Shown here: piece by piece, positions 1-10,611 of the stretch
Layout of the letters: every line of letters starts with the position of its first letter
How positions within the stretch are numbered: position 1 is the first letter of the stretch
Assembly: GCA_002811675.1 (NCBI GenBank)
Contig: PDIM01000022.1
Span: forward strand, 200,712-237,528
DNA from: Ichthyosporea sp. XGB-2017a
Taxonomy: Eukaryota; Opisthokonta; Ichthyosporea
Direction of reading: 5' to 3'
DNA length: 36,817 bases
The notes under the pieces: generated by a model
Database searches by the model: none
What the model was told of the DNA's origin: nothing
Seen by the model: the letters and a program-made list of their open reading frames with translations, nothing else
Program-made: the position numbers and the translations under genes

Positions 1-77
1 CTCTCTCTCTAAATCAAATCAAACTCCGAGACAAACACACAAAAAAGTAAAAAAGAAACCTTTTGGCCAGTTTTTGG

Positions 78-105
78 CTTTTTTCTTTTTTTTTTTTTGA
101 AACAC

Positions 106-139
<34 letters not shown>

Positions 140-188
140 TTTTTTTTTTTTTTTTTTGCTTTTTTTTATAGTTTTTTTTTTTTTTTTT
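78..188. repeat. Long poly-T tract
   Basis: Near-pure run of T on the plus strand, broken by a few G, C and A. It lies about 80 bases beyond the stop codon of the minus-strand AGA gene, so it is A-rich in that gene's sense direction. The first 77 bases (a CT repeat followed by A/C-rich sequence) hold nothing recognisable. Confidence 0.9.
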
Positions 189-266
189 GACAACTAATGG
201 TGTGAAAAGAGCCTTCCAAAAGACCCTCAAGGTTAGATCAGATAAGAGAATATCCCTGCTAGCTAA

Positions 267-1724
267 TCAGTCAAAATCAGAAGCGTCAGGCGCGGTCCAC
301 ACTTGGGGAGTCACGCCCGCTTCTTTCATCCCCCCATGCCACACAGAGAAGGGAAAAGGCCTGCCCCACCCATGCCCGGCCGCGCCAAAAGTTCTTCGGA
401 TCTTATCCACCACAACCAGACCCCCTTTGAAGTTGGAGTACTTCTTCCCAATACGTGCAAGTGCATCCATGGCCGCCTCAAAGGGATCCATCCCCATTCG
501 TACACTCTCCACAGCCTGGTAGCAGGGAACGAATCTTAGCATAATGTCCCCATCCCCGGTTGCTGCGCACGCACCGTAATCATTCGCATAGGCTCCCGAC
601 CCCGGTAGAGGTGAATCCCCGACACGTCCCATTATGCGATGTGATGCCCCATTTGTACTGGTCCCAGCTAATATTAAGTACGCACAAAGGAAACCCGAAG
701 CCGCTGCTAAATCAGTGTCTATTTTCTATATTCCTAACTGCTTCACCATATATAGAGTATATACTCACCTGCTATGTGTCCATCAGAATCAACTGTTATC
801 ATTCCGATTGTATCATGGTTCTTAAAAGATATTGCGTCCCGTACGGCCGATTTTCTGCTTGCCCTACTTCCCTTCATTCCTGCTGCTAAATGAGGTTTTG
901 TTGAGGGGGCATACGGACCGCAAGAAGATTTGCTATCAGGGACCACATTCTTCCAATAATTTGGCTGACAGCGGTTTGATTTCCATTCCTTATACAGGCG
1001 TATTGACTCTTCACTGTGGAGATCTTCCTTCACATAGCCCATTGCCTCCGCAAATGCAGTAGCCCCTTGATCAGCCAAGATTGTTACTTCTGTATGCTTC
1101 ATTACTGCATATGCAAGTTCAATCGGGCTTTTGATATTTCGCATTGTAGCCACACTGCCTACCTCCATGGTCTCCCCGTTCATAATCATCCCTTCCACAG
1201 TAGATTCCCCATTCTCATCAGGACTGCCGCCTGGACCAACAGTCCCGTCGCATTTTAAATCTTCGCACCTTTTACAGCCTTGGACTAACGCATCAAGAGA
1301 TCTGTCTCCCGCTTTTATGTGAATATAAACGACCAATGAGATAATCAATAAATACGTCTGTTAGTATCAAAGTCAAAAACAAAATAAAAACGTACATTTT
1401 GGCAACTAGCCACATACCCAGCAACGATTCCGTAGCCGCTTTGGTAGCATCCGTAAATGCCCAAGTATTTATCACTAACGGTAGTCGGAATTCAACACCC
1501 GTTGGCTTCGCTCCCTGTTGACGATTCCCAGTGGAGGTACCAGCATGTGCCAGTTCCTTTGGGGAATACGCACGCGCTTTGTGTTCAGTAGAATCAACTG
1601 CAACATCCATCCTATCTCGTCGGGGTGAAGCAATAGAGTTGGTCATCTGGAACGAGAGGGTCACCAAGAACAGAAACACAACCACACTCCCTGTGTTCAT
1701 TGTGGATACTAAGAAAGAAGCCAT
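267..1724 (-). CDS. AGA: Aspartylglucosaminidase (glycosylasparaginase), three exons
   Basis: Lysosomal N-terminal nucleophile hydrolase that cleaves the GlcNAc-asparagine bond of N-linked glycoproteins. Exons read on the minus strand are 1724-1418, 1311-769 and 667-267, with introns of 106 and 101 nt (donors GTATGTG and GTGAGTA). The joined product is 416 aa. A hydrophobic signal peptide covers about residues 1-32. Family blocks seen in order are PLVINTWAFTDATKAA, the cysteine-containing QGCKRCEDLKCDGTVG, GGSPDENGE, CQPNYWKNVVPD, NHDTIGM, AAGTSTNG (formed exactly across the second splice) and GRVGDSPLPGSGAYA. The Thr of HDTIGM (about residue 270) is the expected autocleavage point and nucleophile, so the enzyme looks functional. 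The human enzyme is 346 aa. The extra length is a linker after the signal peptide and a longer stretch before HDT. Start chosen as the first ATG giving a signal peptide. Confidence 0.95.
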
Positions 1725-3609
1725 TCAATGCTGGGCAAGCTAAGAGAGTTTGATTTAACTTGGTCTCTTGGTATATTTTGGGGAGACTTTCCGGATAAGT
1801 ATATCTCTTTCTGATCCCACCTGGGTTTACAGCTTCAAAGTTCTTTCACGTTGGCACACCGATATTTCCATAGATTATTCTACAAGAGACTTCAGGGACT
1901 TTTTAATCACATAAAAACAAAAAAAAACAAAACATAAAAATAAAAACGTAAAACAAAACAAAAGAAACAGGAAAACAAAACTTCTGTTTTGTGTTTTGGA
2001 CTTTGGTGGAATGCTGAAATTTTGCATTTTTCTTTGGACTATTTCTGTTTTTTGTTGTTTGTTTTTGTTTTTCTTGTCGGGCTGTTTGTTTTCTTACATA
2101 AAGTGATCTTATTTGTGTATCAGCTGGCTCATAATTGCGGTTTCTTTGCCATTCACAGCCTGCAAGTCGCAGAATAACATTTTATTATGTATCAACTTTG
2201 ACTCCAATAGCTACTAGAATTGGTTTTGCTTTGGCTCGATCTCATGATGAAACTGAGTACCTCTTAGTCTTGGCATCTTTGCCTAATGACGCATTTGTCT
2301 CATCGAACATAGGCCGTTTCACAAGATTTGAATGAAGTGGTATTGTAGAGCATTATAATGTACTTTTTGCGTAAAACTCCCATCCGAGTCGTCAATTCAA
2401 CAACACCCTTGAATCAAGCAAATGGCAATAACTTTGACCGACTGGTGCAGCTGGTGCAGCTAGCTGCAAGTGGAATGCTAGTTACTGTAAGAATCATTTC
2501 AGCAAGCACGCATCTTACTTTCTCATACAATTGGATTTTGCAGGAAAAAAGTTCTCTATTTGGTTGCCTTGCATTTTGCTGACCGCTAATGATTACAATG
2601 AGCTCACTTGAAGCGAGACTTGAAGTGGAACAAATGTGAGTATCTATATTACCAGTTTGTTTTAAACGCTAGCTATACTACAGTAATTAGAGTATCAGAA
2701 CTCAAACCACAGTAAATTGATCTATAATCCCAATTGCGCGCTAAACTCCTGACTATATTTGCTTTCCTTCGTCCCATCTGCCACAGATTCTTCATTAGGA
2801 CGCATCATCACTGCATAGCATGGAATATTGCTAATTGTCGATTTACGAAACTTTAAGCTTTCGAAGTTTCCATCAGTTTGAGCTTGTTATATATCTTGGT
2901 TATTATCTATTTCAAAGCAGATATATATCATTTTAATTTGAACTGTTTTAATAAATACCTCCTGCAACACGTAATATTTCTTGCTATATGCAATATGTAA
3001 TTACTTGAACTGGATCTATTTATAATAGGAATGAGTCCCATCCAAAGATTTTTTATTTACAATATAATTTAAACAGGTCGTGCGGTCTGCCGCCAAAGGC
3101 TTTTTTCCCAACAAATTAAAAGCCGCCAATACGCGACCAGCAGGCTCCCTAGCTTGGCGCTACAGCAACTGCCTCTTTCGTTTATGTAACACACCTAATA
3201 ACATTGCAACACAAAGTAAAGTGGGAACCAAAATATTGGACATATAAGGATAGTCAAATGTAACCCAAGATCTTGTACTAATAATTACCGTAATTATAAC
3301 AGTGCTAGTAGTAAAACAAACCATAATTATAAGTCTTTGGACTCGACTGCAATGTACTTGATTCACTTATTTACTGTAAAATATCGCCTTCTGGCACAAT
3401 TATATATATTTGGACAGCTCCTTAGTCCTTTGGTGTATGTATTTGGCGCTTGATAAAATTATCGACATAATTGTTGTAAAGTCTCGCAAGTCGTAAACGG
3501 CAGTAAATTAGAGCCAAATTATAATTATATCTGCCCATATCTAACATTCATTTGATATAAATGACGCCAGTAATCTCACCGGCCGAGTTGGAACAAACTC
3601 TTGCTTTAA

Positions 3610-3692
3610 CCAATCATATGTTGAAGGCACTTGGCTTATCCAATGAGAAAGCCAATAAATCGAAGACTTGATCGATTTGCATCGATTTGCAT
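3610..3692. promoter_or_regulatory. Candidate enhancer/promoter cluster: three CCAAT boxes and tandem octamers
   Basis: CCAAT occurs at 3610, 3640 and 3652. It is followed by a tandem duplication of ATCGATTTGC (3671-3690) that creates two ATTTGCAT octamers at 3675-3682 and 3685-3692. A consensus splice donor GTAAGT follows at 3713. The cluster sits about 530-610 bp upstream of the amino acid transporter start. Its regulatory function is an inference from motif density only. Confidence 0.35.
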
Positions 3693-4067
3693 CAAATTAC
3701 GTACGAATCAATGTAAGTTTTCTTCGTTTTTAAATTTCTATTCGGAGGTTCGTTGGGAATCTTTGACAATAAAAAATCAAAAATAAGACGACCGCACATG
3801 TGTACATGAATCACTATAAAAATATTGCACGAAAATCAAACTGCGAAGTGCGATGTACATAATAAATTATAAATTATTCCACAAAAAAAAAAATATAACC
3901 CGTAAATTTACCGCAAAAATTAATTGCGAGGAAATTTTCCCCAGCTCGAATTATTTATCATGAGGATTTTTCATTCAAGTTACATCTTCCTCGAGTTACA
4001 TAATTTGTTTTGTTCATAATAATATTGGCGCAGTAATTAGCATTTAAAATGTCTGAAAAATTTAAAG

Positions 4068-4083
4068 TATAAAGGGGGGGGGG
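4068..4083 (+). promoter_or_regulatory. Possible TATA box followed by a G run
   Basis: TATAAA at 4068-4073 runs directly into ten consecutive G residues, about 150 bp upstream of the transporter start codon. A seven-codon reading frame (4049-4072) overlaps it and would be a uORF only if transcription starts further upstream. Confidence 0.35.
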
Positions 4084-4220
4084 AGTCGAGGGAGCAGAAA
4101 TTGCTTTATTGTTTTTGAAAATCAAATCAAGCATTTGTGAGATTTTGATGTTTAACTAGTGTACATAAAGAGAAGAAAGTGGAAGACAGTAATAGCTAGT
4201 AACAAACTGCACGAAGAACA

Positions 4221-6011
4221 ATGTCGTTTAGCTTTATTGAATCTCTTACTCGCAAGAAGGTTGTGAAAGTCCCCAAAGTGGGAGAAGCAGGAGAGTTGAA
4301 GCGATGCTTGGGGAAGTTTGAACTTATTGCTTATGGAATTGGAACCACAGTAGGTGCAGGGGTGTTTGTTCTCTCGGGCTTGATTGCTAAAGAAGATTCT
4401 GGTCCTTCGGTGTGCTTGTCTTATCTGTTTGCAGGGGTTGCTGCCATGTTGAGTGGAATCTGTTATGCTGAATTTTCTGCTCGTTACCCTGTTGCCGGAT
4501 CGGCTTATACTTATGCTTATTCATCCATGGGGGAGTTTATTGCTTGGGTTATTGGCTGGAATATAACACTGGAATATGGTATATCTGCTGCTGCTGTCGC
4601 TTCTTCGTTTTCGACATATCTTCTTTCACTCCTGGGCGAATTTGGCTTGAATGATATTCCCGATGGCATTCAACCTATTGATATCCCAGGAACTGGTGGA
4701 AACCTCTGTTTCAATCTTATTGGAGCTCTGCTAATTCTTGCCTGTACCATCATCCTTATGTGTGGTGTTCAGGAGTTTGGTAAATTGAACCTCATCATGA
4801 CATTCATCAACTGCTCTGTTGTTGTCTTTTTCATTATTGCCGGGTGTTTTTTCGTTGATACCTCAAATTGGGATGTGTTTTTCCCATATGGAATTTCAGG
4901 AACTTTCTCTGGGGCTGCCAGAGCGTTTTTTGCTTTCGTTGGATTTGATGCTGTCTCTGGAATGTCTGCCGAGGCCATCAACCCCCAAGTTGATATCCCC
5001 ACTGGTCTGTTGGGATCGTTGAGTATTGTTACTGCGTTGTATTGTGGAATTGGTCTGGTCATGACGGGCATGCAAAACTATTCCATTCTTGATGAAAATG
5101 CGCCCTTGACTGGAGCTTTTAAATACCACGACCAGAGCTGGGCTACTATTGTAGTTGGTATCGGTTCTGTTTCTTGTATGGCCGTTATTACTCTGTGCTC
5201 ACTTTTGGGTCAACCAAGGGTTTACTACGCAATGTCCCGCGATGGCCTTATCGGGAGCTCCTTTCAGAAGTTGAGTAGTAAGGCCGTTCCATACGTAGGA
5301 ACCATTGTTACATCTATCATTGCTGGGCTCCTTGCAATGTTTTTGAACCTGGACGTGCTTGCTGATATGATATCTGCTGGTACTTTGATGGCTTTTAGTA
5401 TCGTGGCTGCTGGTGTTCTTCTGCTTAGACTTCAGGGCTTAGAAGTTTCTCGAAAGCTCTTGGAAGGAGAATCTGGCGAGTCGCCAGAGATGACTGGAAA
5501 CTGGAATGAAGCGCTTATTGCCTGGTACTTTCTTGGCAACTATCCCATGTGGCTCATCTCCCACAATGTCAGCACTGACGATGTTCCTATCTGGGCTTTG
5601 GTTATTCTTGGGGTGTTTCTTATTGGCATCCCAGCTGCTGGAATTATTTCTAGATTCTACTACTTGCAACGTAAAGCCAAAGGCTCAAACCCAGATAATC
5701 TTCCTCTTCAGTATGGAAAGGTTGCCTTTATGGCCCCATTCCTTCCTTTCTTGCCTCTTGTTGCTATTTTGGTTAATGGGTTCCTCTTTTCTTCGTTGAG
5801 TGGGATTACCTACAGAAATTTAGGAATTTGGACATTTATTGGTCTGTGCATCTACTTTGGTTACGGCCGCACCCACAGTGCCATGGTCAAAGGAAATGTC
5901 ACCATTCTCAGAACTCTCTCCGCTGATGATATCGAGTACGATAGCGCCGTTGTCAAGTGTGAAGACAAAAAGGAAATTGAAATTTTGAAAGAGCAAGACA
6001 CCAAAGCATGA
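4221..6011 (+). CDS. Cationic amino acid transporter-like APC permease (SLC7/CAT type)
   Basis: Intronless 596-aa polytopic membrane protein of the amino acid-polyamine-organocation superfamily. It is expected to move cationic or neutral amino acids across the plasma or a vacuolar/lysosomal membrane. The hallmark first helix has GIGTTVGAGVFVLSG (about residues 39-53), followed by CYAEFSARYPVAGSAYTYAY and the GEFIAWVIGWNITLEYG block typical of CAT proteins. FVGFDAVSGMSAEAINPQ and GQPRVYYAMSRDGLIG match later CAT signature regions. There are about a dozen or more hydrophobic segments, and the tail is charged and cytosolic (residues 555-596). ATG at 4221 begins just before the conserved core and fits the family. 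AATAAA at 6046-6051 is a likely polyadenylation signal. It converges with the RidA gene, with only 104 bp between stop codons. Substrate is inferred from family, not shown. Confidence 0.9.
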   Translation: MSFSFIESLTRKKVVKVPKVGEAGELKRCLGKFELIAYGIGTTVGAGVFVLSGLIAKEDSGPSVCLSYLFAGVAAMLSGICYAEFSARYPVAGSAYTYAYSSMGEFIAWVIGWNITLEYGISAAAVASSFSTYLLSLLGEFGLNDIPDGIQPIDIPGTGGNLCFNLIGALLILACTIILMCGVQEFGKLNLIMTFINCSVVVFFIIAGCFFVDTSNWDVFFPYGISGTFSGAARAFFAFVGFDAVSGMSAEAINPQVDIPTGLLGSLSIVTALYCGIGLVMTGMQNYSILDENAPLTGAFKYHDQSWATIVVGIGSVSCMAVITLCSLLGQPRVYYAMSRDGLIGSSFQKLSSKAVPYVGTIVTSIIAGLLAMFLNLDVLADMISAGTLMAFSIVAAGVLLLRLQGLEVSRKLLEGESGESPEMTGNWNEALIAWYFLGNYPMWLISHNVSTDDVPIWALVILGVFLIGIPAAGIISRFYYLQRKAKGSNPDNLPLQYGKVAFMAPFLPFLPLVAILVNGFLFSSLSGITYRNLGIWTFIGLCIYFGYGRTHSAMVKGNVTILRTLSADDIEYDSAVVKCEDKKEIEILKEQDTKA

Positions 6012-6115
6012 ATAATTAATTCAATAGACCGTTACTTGTAAATATAATAAACAACTCCCTTTCGCACAAAACAAAAAAGCGACGTCTTCAGTTTTTCATT
6101 TAAGAATACTTTCTT

Positions 6116-6902
6116 TCACTGTACTTCAACAATCATTTCTATTTCAACAGGTGCAGACAATGGCAAACTCACAAAGCCCGCCGCTGCTCTTGCATGTCTT
6201 CCTACTTCTTCCCCAAACGCTTTAACTAATAGATTTGAGCATCCTACAACTCGCATTTTCCATTGACAACCAGCACACAGTACACAAGTAAAAGATTAAT
6301 AACCCTGTTTCACTTTTGTAACAATATTGTTTCCTTCTTACCATCTAACACCAAGTGCTGTTCATCAAACTCCGCAGTGCAGTTCACAAAACCATTTACT
6401 TTACAAATTTTTGTAACTTTATCCAAGGACCCGATTTCACTCTTTAATGTTGCCAGAAGATTAACAGCCACAAGTTCAGCTTGCGCGTAGCCATCCTTCA
6501 CTGTGAACTCACTTCCCAGCTGATACCACAGCATAAAGCAAGTAAAAACGAGGAAGAACATACATTAGTTACCTATGCAAATCTAATTTTCATTGGTTTG
6601 CAACAAATCGATCTCGTGAGTACCTTTCCCCTTTTCAACTTATTATCCTTCTTCGCATCAAACGGCAGATGACCAGACAGAAAGTACAAATTCCCACTCT
6701 GTCTGATTGGGACGTAATTAGCCTGAGGCTTTGCAGGTGAGTCATGCAACACAATTCCCATTTCCTCCAGTCTCTTTTCCACATGGAGATCCCTTTTCCA
6801 GCCCATCCACATGCAGCGTGCCACGCTGCTAGCCCCCCCCGCCTGCACCGCACTTCGGGACGTCCCCTGCAAGAACAAAGACGCACTCCTGCTCCACAAC
6901 AT
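6116..6902 (-). CDS. RidA/YjgF-family protein, probably mitochondrial, three exons
   Basis: Member of the RidA (YjgF/YER057c/UK114) superfamily, whose characterised members hydrolyse reactive enamine/imine intermediates. Exons on the minus strand are 6902-6624, 6519-6342 and 6243-6116, with introns of 104 and 98 nt, giving 194 aa. The body starts near residue 38 with HVEKRLEEMGI, then ANYVPIRQSGNLYFLSGHLPF, then VKDGYAQAELVAVNLLA, KVNGFVNCTAEF and, in the last exon, NLLVKAFGEEVGRHARAAAG and EIEMIVEV. The Arg in GRHAR and the Glu in EIE fall where RidA proteins carry the carboxylate-binding Arg and catalytic-site Glu. The ATG at 6902 gives an Arg/Ser/Ala-rich, acid-free leader of about 35 residues, consistent with mitochondrial import. 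The longer frame upstream has no ATG. It is head to head with the SLC52-like gene over 404 bp. Confidence 0.88.
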
Positions 6903-7306
6903 GACTTTAACAACAGCAAAAAAACAAAAAAACAAACCCCAGATTCCGTTTTACTTGTGTAAAAAAAATAAAAAACACCAAACAATTAAAATAAACCAAA
7001 CACCCAATTATTACAAAATTAGCAGAGCAGCCATCAGCAGCTGATCATTGTAATTTCATAATTCACGTGCATCATTGGATTAGCTATAAGCCTCATGTAT
7101 AGTAGCTGTCCATAGAATTAACTTATAGTATAATAATATCGATTTAGTTGATTTGGATTCACAGACCTCATGAGTTATTAGAGTTAGCTCGATGGGGTTA
7201 GTTTAAATTGAGTGGTTGAGAAATATATATTTATGTACTGATAAGTTGATAGTAGAAAGCTAGTTTCATTGACTTGTATAATATAGAAATATAAGATCTT
7301 GTTATA
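6903..7306. promoter_or_regulatory. Divergent promoter region, RidA / SLC52-like
   Basis: 404 bp shared by two outward-facing genes. The RidA side (about 6915-7020) is A/C-rich on the plus strand, so T-rich in RidA's sense direction. The rest is AT-rich with no motif I can name. Confidence 0.5.
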
Positions 7307-8758
7307 ATGGGAATAGTTGATCAAGTTCGCTGTGGTAACTTATCTTCCTCCTCCCAGCAGGAGGGAAGTAGTAAATCTATGCTCTGGATTGTGTGTGTGC
7401 TGATGGTGTTCTTTGGGTGGAGTAACTGGCTCTTTGTCAATGCAGTGTATGTGCAGATGCCGCTGTTGGGTCCCGCTGTACCGGAATCCTGGGATATTGC
7501 GTCGCACATGTCTTTGGCGATCCAGGCAGGGAACATTTTCCCATTGACTTATTTACTTCTGAGATGGGCATGCAGGCGGGTGGAAAAGATTAACAACTAT
7601 GGTGTTGTTGAGAGAACTATTTCGGCTAGATTGACCGTGGTTTTTATTCTCGTTGTGAATGTTGCACTTGCTGCTATTTTGGCGTTATATTGGAATCAAA
7701 CAATGGATATCAATGGAACTGAAGTGAGTGTGTTTCTCATTGGGGGAATGTTCTTAGCGGGTGGTTTATCGTCATTGGCAAATCTTACTTATTGGAGTTT
7801 TGGGGCCAAGTTCAAATCTGCGCATATCATGTCCGCACTCTCTATAGGTGTGGGTGGGAGCAGTATCATTCCCGCTGCTGTAGGATTAATCCAGAACCCG
7901 GGCGAGAACCCAAACTTTGGCGTGTCTGCGTTCTTCTGGATTATGTTTGGGTTTCTCTTCGCCTCTTTTGTAGGGTACGTTCTGTCTGCATATATCCGAA
8001 GCTTTAATGTTCTAAAAAAAGATGTGATGTACTTGGAAACAGACATGGTTAATGTAATTGAAACAGTACCAGCAACAGGGGAAGCCGCCCGAAAATCTAA
8101 GGTGGTTGGTAGCAGTAGTAGAACGGAGGAATCTGAAGCAATGACGGTGGAAAGCAGTGCTGACTATGGCACAAGCACTCGGGCATTGAATGAGGACGAG
8201 TCAGTCGTGGGGGATAGTAGCTGCGCAAATGAGAAATTTACCTTTTCGGGTGGGCGCCTTACTCGCTATCAACTGATCATAAAGCACTGGCCTAGTTTTG
8301 CTGTGATGCTGTGGATTTCCTTCCCGAATTTCTTTTTGAATGGGGTGTTGCCATACTATGCCAAAGCATTTGGGGATGATCAACAGATGGTTCTTCGCTG
8401 GATCACAATTGCGGGAATGATAGCGAGCACTGTAGGTCGATTCTCCTCGTCATTTTTCCACACAGCCCCGAACTCGTTGCTCGCCACCGTCCAAAGTATC
8501 TGCTTTGGGCTGCTGTTTGTTTTCGGGTCGCCTTATGGATTGAGTAGTGCAGCCCTCATCATTTGCAAATCTCTACTCGAATTGTGCTTCTCTTTCAATT
8601 GCACAATGTTGTACAAGGAGGCGAGCAATCTTTATATCACCGACAGCGACCAAGCACAGCGTATATGTCGCTACATTGCGGTGTTCGAACAGCTGGGGTC
8701 TATCACAGGTACACTGACGCAATTCTTTCTTGTACAGAACGGATACATGAAAGGCTAA
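7307..8758 (+). CDS. Riboflavin transporter-like membrane protein (SLC52 family)
   Basis: Intronless 483-aa polytopic protein. The N-terminal block FFGWSNWLFVNAVYVQMPLL, followed by a PESWDIASHMSLAIQAGNI stretch, matches the opening of animal SLC52A riboflavin transporters (a G-x-x-W-x-x-VN-x-x-V motif then LPE-x-W and a GN). The second half contains FFLNGVLPYY, comparable to the NGVLPS of SLC52, and FEQLGSITGTL near the C-terminus. About ten to eleven hydrophobic helices are split by a hydrophilic Ser/Glu-rich cytosolic loop at about residues 245-305. Expected role: plasma-membrane uptake of riboflavin, the FMN/FAD precursor. Assignment rests on remembered family motifs. A more distant membrane transporter is the alternative. 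ATG at 7307 is the first in frame. Confidence 0.72.
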   Translation: MGIVDQVRCGNLSSSSQQEGSSKSMLWIVCVLMVFFGWSNWLFVNAVYVQMPLLGPAVPESWDIASHMSLAIQAGNIFPLTYLLLRWACRRVEKINNYGVVERTISARLTVVFILVVNVALAAILALYWNQTMDINGTEVSVFLIGGMFLAGGLSSLANLTYWSFGAKFKSAHIMSALSIGVGGSSIIPAAVGLIQNPGENPNFGVSAFFWIMFGFLFASFVGYVLSAYIRSFNVLKKDVMYLETDMVNVIETVPATGEAARKSKVVGSSSRTEESEAMTVESSADYGTSTRALNEDESVVGDSSCANEKFTFSGGRLTRYQLIIKHWPSFAVMLWISFPNFFLNGVLPYYAKAFGDDQQMVLRWITIAGMIASTVGRFSSSFFHTAPNSLLATVQSICFGLLFVFGSPYGLSSAALIICKSLLELCFSFNCTMLYKEASNLYITDSDQAQRICRYIAVFEQLGSITGTLTQFFLVQNGYMKG

Positions 8759-9231
8759 TCATTGTATGAAACTAGCCTTCCCACCACCCTCTGATCCCCG
8801 TTTTTATGTAACCGTGCCTTTAATTCCCAAAGCTGTAAAGCAAAAAGGATGGCATGAATTTTGTTGTTAAAGCGAAAAAGTACACTTCTTCATGACCTTT
8901 TCTACTTCTATTTTTCTTAAATGTACAATAGTTCAATTAACTTAAAAAGAAAAAAGAATTTCAAGGAAAAAATAAAAAAGCGAAAAAAATCGAATAAAAA
9001 ACAAAAAAAACAAAAAAAAATTCATGTTTTCGATTTTTTTCGCACCTTCGGCGGCTCCAACAGCAGCTGGGCGAAAAAAAAGAAACACGCCGCCGCCTCT
9101 TCTTTTTTAAATGAAAACTCCCTCGGAAAACTCGCGAAAAGGAAATTTGGATTTTTAGATTCAATAATGAAATTTGTTGTTGGTTTCTTTTTTTGAGATT
9201 TAGTAAGAAGGACGTATTGGATTTGGTCATT
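8759..9231. other. Low-complexity spacer before the oxygenase gene
   Basis: About 470 bp. The centre (8940-9030) is A-rich on the plus strand, followed by a short GC-richer patch (about 9040-9095) and small T runs 25-45 bp before the next ATG. No gene, tRNA or clear terminator is visible. Confidence 0.6.
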
Positions 9232-10611
9232 ATGAGTTTGTGTGTGGGGAGAGTTTCAACAGTTGCGCAAACAAGTGTTGGAAAAACTTTGGCCGGATTT
9301 GGGATTGTGAAGAGAAGTTTGCACACCCCGAAGTTGCAAACTACCAAAGAAGGGGCAGTTATTCTGGATTTCAATGATCTTTGCAAAGCACCAAGTGAAG
9401 TTGATCTCTCAGAGAGCATTGAAGCAGGTTTGGGTAGTCATTCTACTGCTCTGGGGCTAGTCGTTATCAAGAATGTACCTGGTTTTGTAGAAGCAAGACA
9501 AGCCTTGTTGAAAAACGCGGCAGAGTTTGCATCTCTCCCAGAGGATGTAAAAAACAAGTACGAGCATGCGGGGAGTAACTATAACAATGGATGGAGTCAT
9601 GGAAAGGAATCATTCAAAGGAGTTGCAGATACTGCAAAAGGATCCTACTATGCCAATCCAACTGTGGACACACCAACGGTAAGCATTTTCATTGGTCATT
9701 TGCATCTTTTGTGTGTAAAGTCGATTTCAATGTTTGATACTTACATTATATTATATGTCCGATTGAAAATCTAGGAGGAAAAAGAATTAATTCAAAAGTT
9801 TCCCGAGTACTGCTTTCCCAATATCTGGCCAAAGGAAGATTTGCCTGCATTGGAAAATAATTTCAAGACGGTTGGTCGCCTGATGCACAAAGTGAGCTTG
9901 CATCTTGCCCAGCATTGTGATCAGCATGGTAAAGTGTTTGTTGTTGTTGTCATTCTGCTATCAATGTTCCCAAAGTTGTTGTTTTGAATACTTTTGTTAT
10001 TGATTATTTTATATGCGTATCTATCTGTGCATATAGCTTCGAAAAAGTTGGGTGAACGATACACTCAAGGAAGTATCTACGATTCGATTGTGAAATCACG
10101 GGCCCACAAGGGACGACTGTTGCATTATTTTCCAAAGAATGAGTCTGAATGCACGTCCGCAGATACGGAGGCCGGATGGTGTGGCTGGCATTTGGATCAT
10201 GGAACATTAACGGGGTTGTGCAGCGCTATGTTTACCGATGCTGATGGAAATGTGAAAGAGAATCCTGATCCAAAGGCAGGGCTTTATGTGAAGAGCAGGG
10301 GGGGTGAAGTGTTCAAGGTGAGCATTCCACCAGACCATGTCGGTTTTCAATTAGGTGAGTGCAGTCAAATTGCCACAGGTGGCGTGCTTCGAGCGACCCC
10401 TCACTGTGTTCATGGAGTAGCACCAGGCAAAGGTGCGGGAATCGCGAGAAATACCTTTGCGTGCTTCTTTCAACCTCAATGGGACACTTTATTGGCATCC
10501 CCATCCGGTGCAACTCCGAAAGAGGTCGGAATCGAGCTGTGGAAGCAAGGAGATAGCTTCGTGGACTTCTCTAAAAGCAAATTTAAGGAATATTATGGAG
10601 AGCAAATGTAA
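9232..10611 (+). CDS. 2-oxoglutarate/Fe(II)-dependent oxygenase-like protein, three exons
   Basis: Exons 9232-9678, 9775-9928 and 10037-10611 (introns 96 and 108 nt) join to 391 aa. The C-terminal half has the double-stranded beta-helix oxygenase pattern. WHLDHG supplies the H-x-D iron ligands, PHCVHGV supplies the distal His, and ARNTFACFF supplies the Arg expected to hold 2-oxoglutarate. The N-terminal part (AVILDFNDLCKAPSEV through LGLVVIKNVPGFVEARQALL) resembles the DIOX_N segment of isopenicillin-N-synthase-like enzymes. The first about 38 residues are basic with few acids (MSLCVGRVSTVAQTSVG...KRSLHT), a plausible mitochondrial presequence. The frame extends 13 codons upstream only from a TTG, so the ATG is preferred. 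The substrate is unknown. Proteins of this shape are widespread in eukaryotes, mostly without an assigned reaction. It converges with HMG-CoA reductase. Confidence 0.85.

Larger units (their letters stand above)
1725..4220. other. 2.5 kb spacer between divergent AGA and the amino acid transporter
   Basis: No gene is supported here. Several short reading frames exist (2358-2582 plus; 3324-3160 minus, a 54-residue frame with two hydrophobic stretches and a KRKR tail; 3561-3671 plus, 36 codons), but none resembles a known family. The plus strand switches abruptly from A-rich (about 1908-1980) to T-rich (about 1981-2100). A small GC-rich island with nested inverted repeats lies at 3076-3138, and a cluster of CCAAT and octamer motifs at 3610-3692. 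This is by far the longest gene-free stretch in the window. Confidence 0.6.

Noticed and set aside
2358-2582. Plus-strand gene with a 57-nt intron
   Set aside because: The suggested intron is far shorter than the 89-108 nt range of the other introns, and the product resembles nothing known.
3160-3366. Small minus-strand membrane protein
   Set aside because: The frame starts at GTG directly after a stop; from the internal ATG only 54 residues remain. Two hydrophobic stretches in AT-rich DNA are weak evidence.
3561-3671. 36-codon ATG frame with an acidic helix-like sequence
   Set aside because: It coincides with the CCAAT cluster and is too short to support without transcript data.
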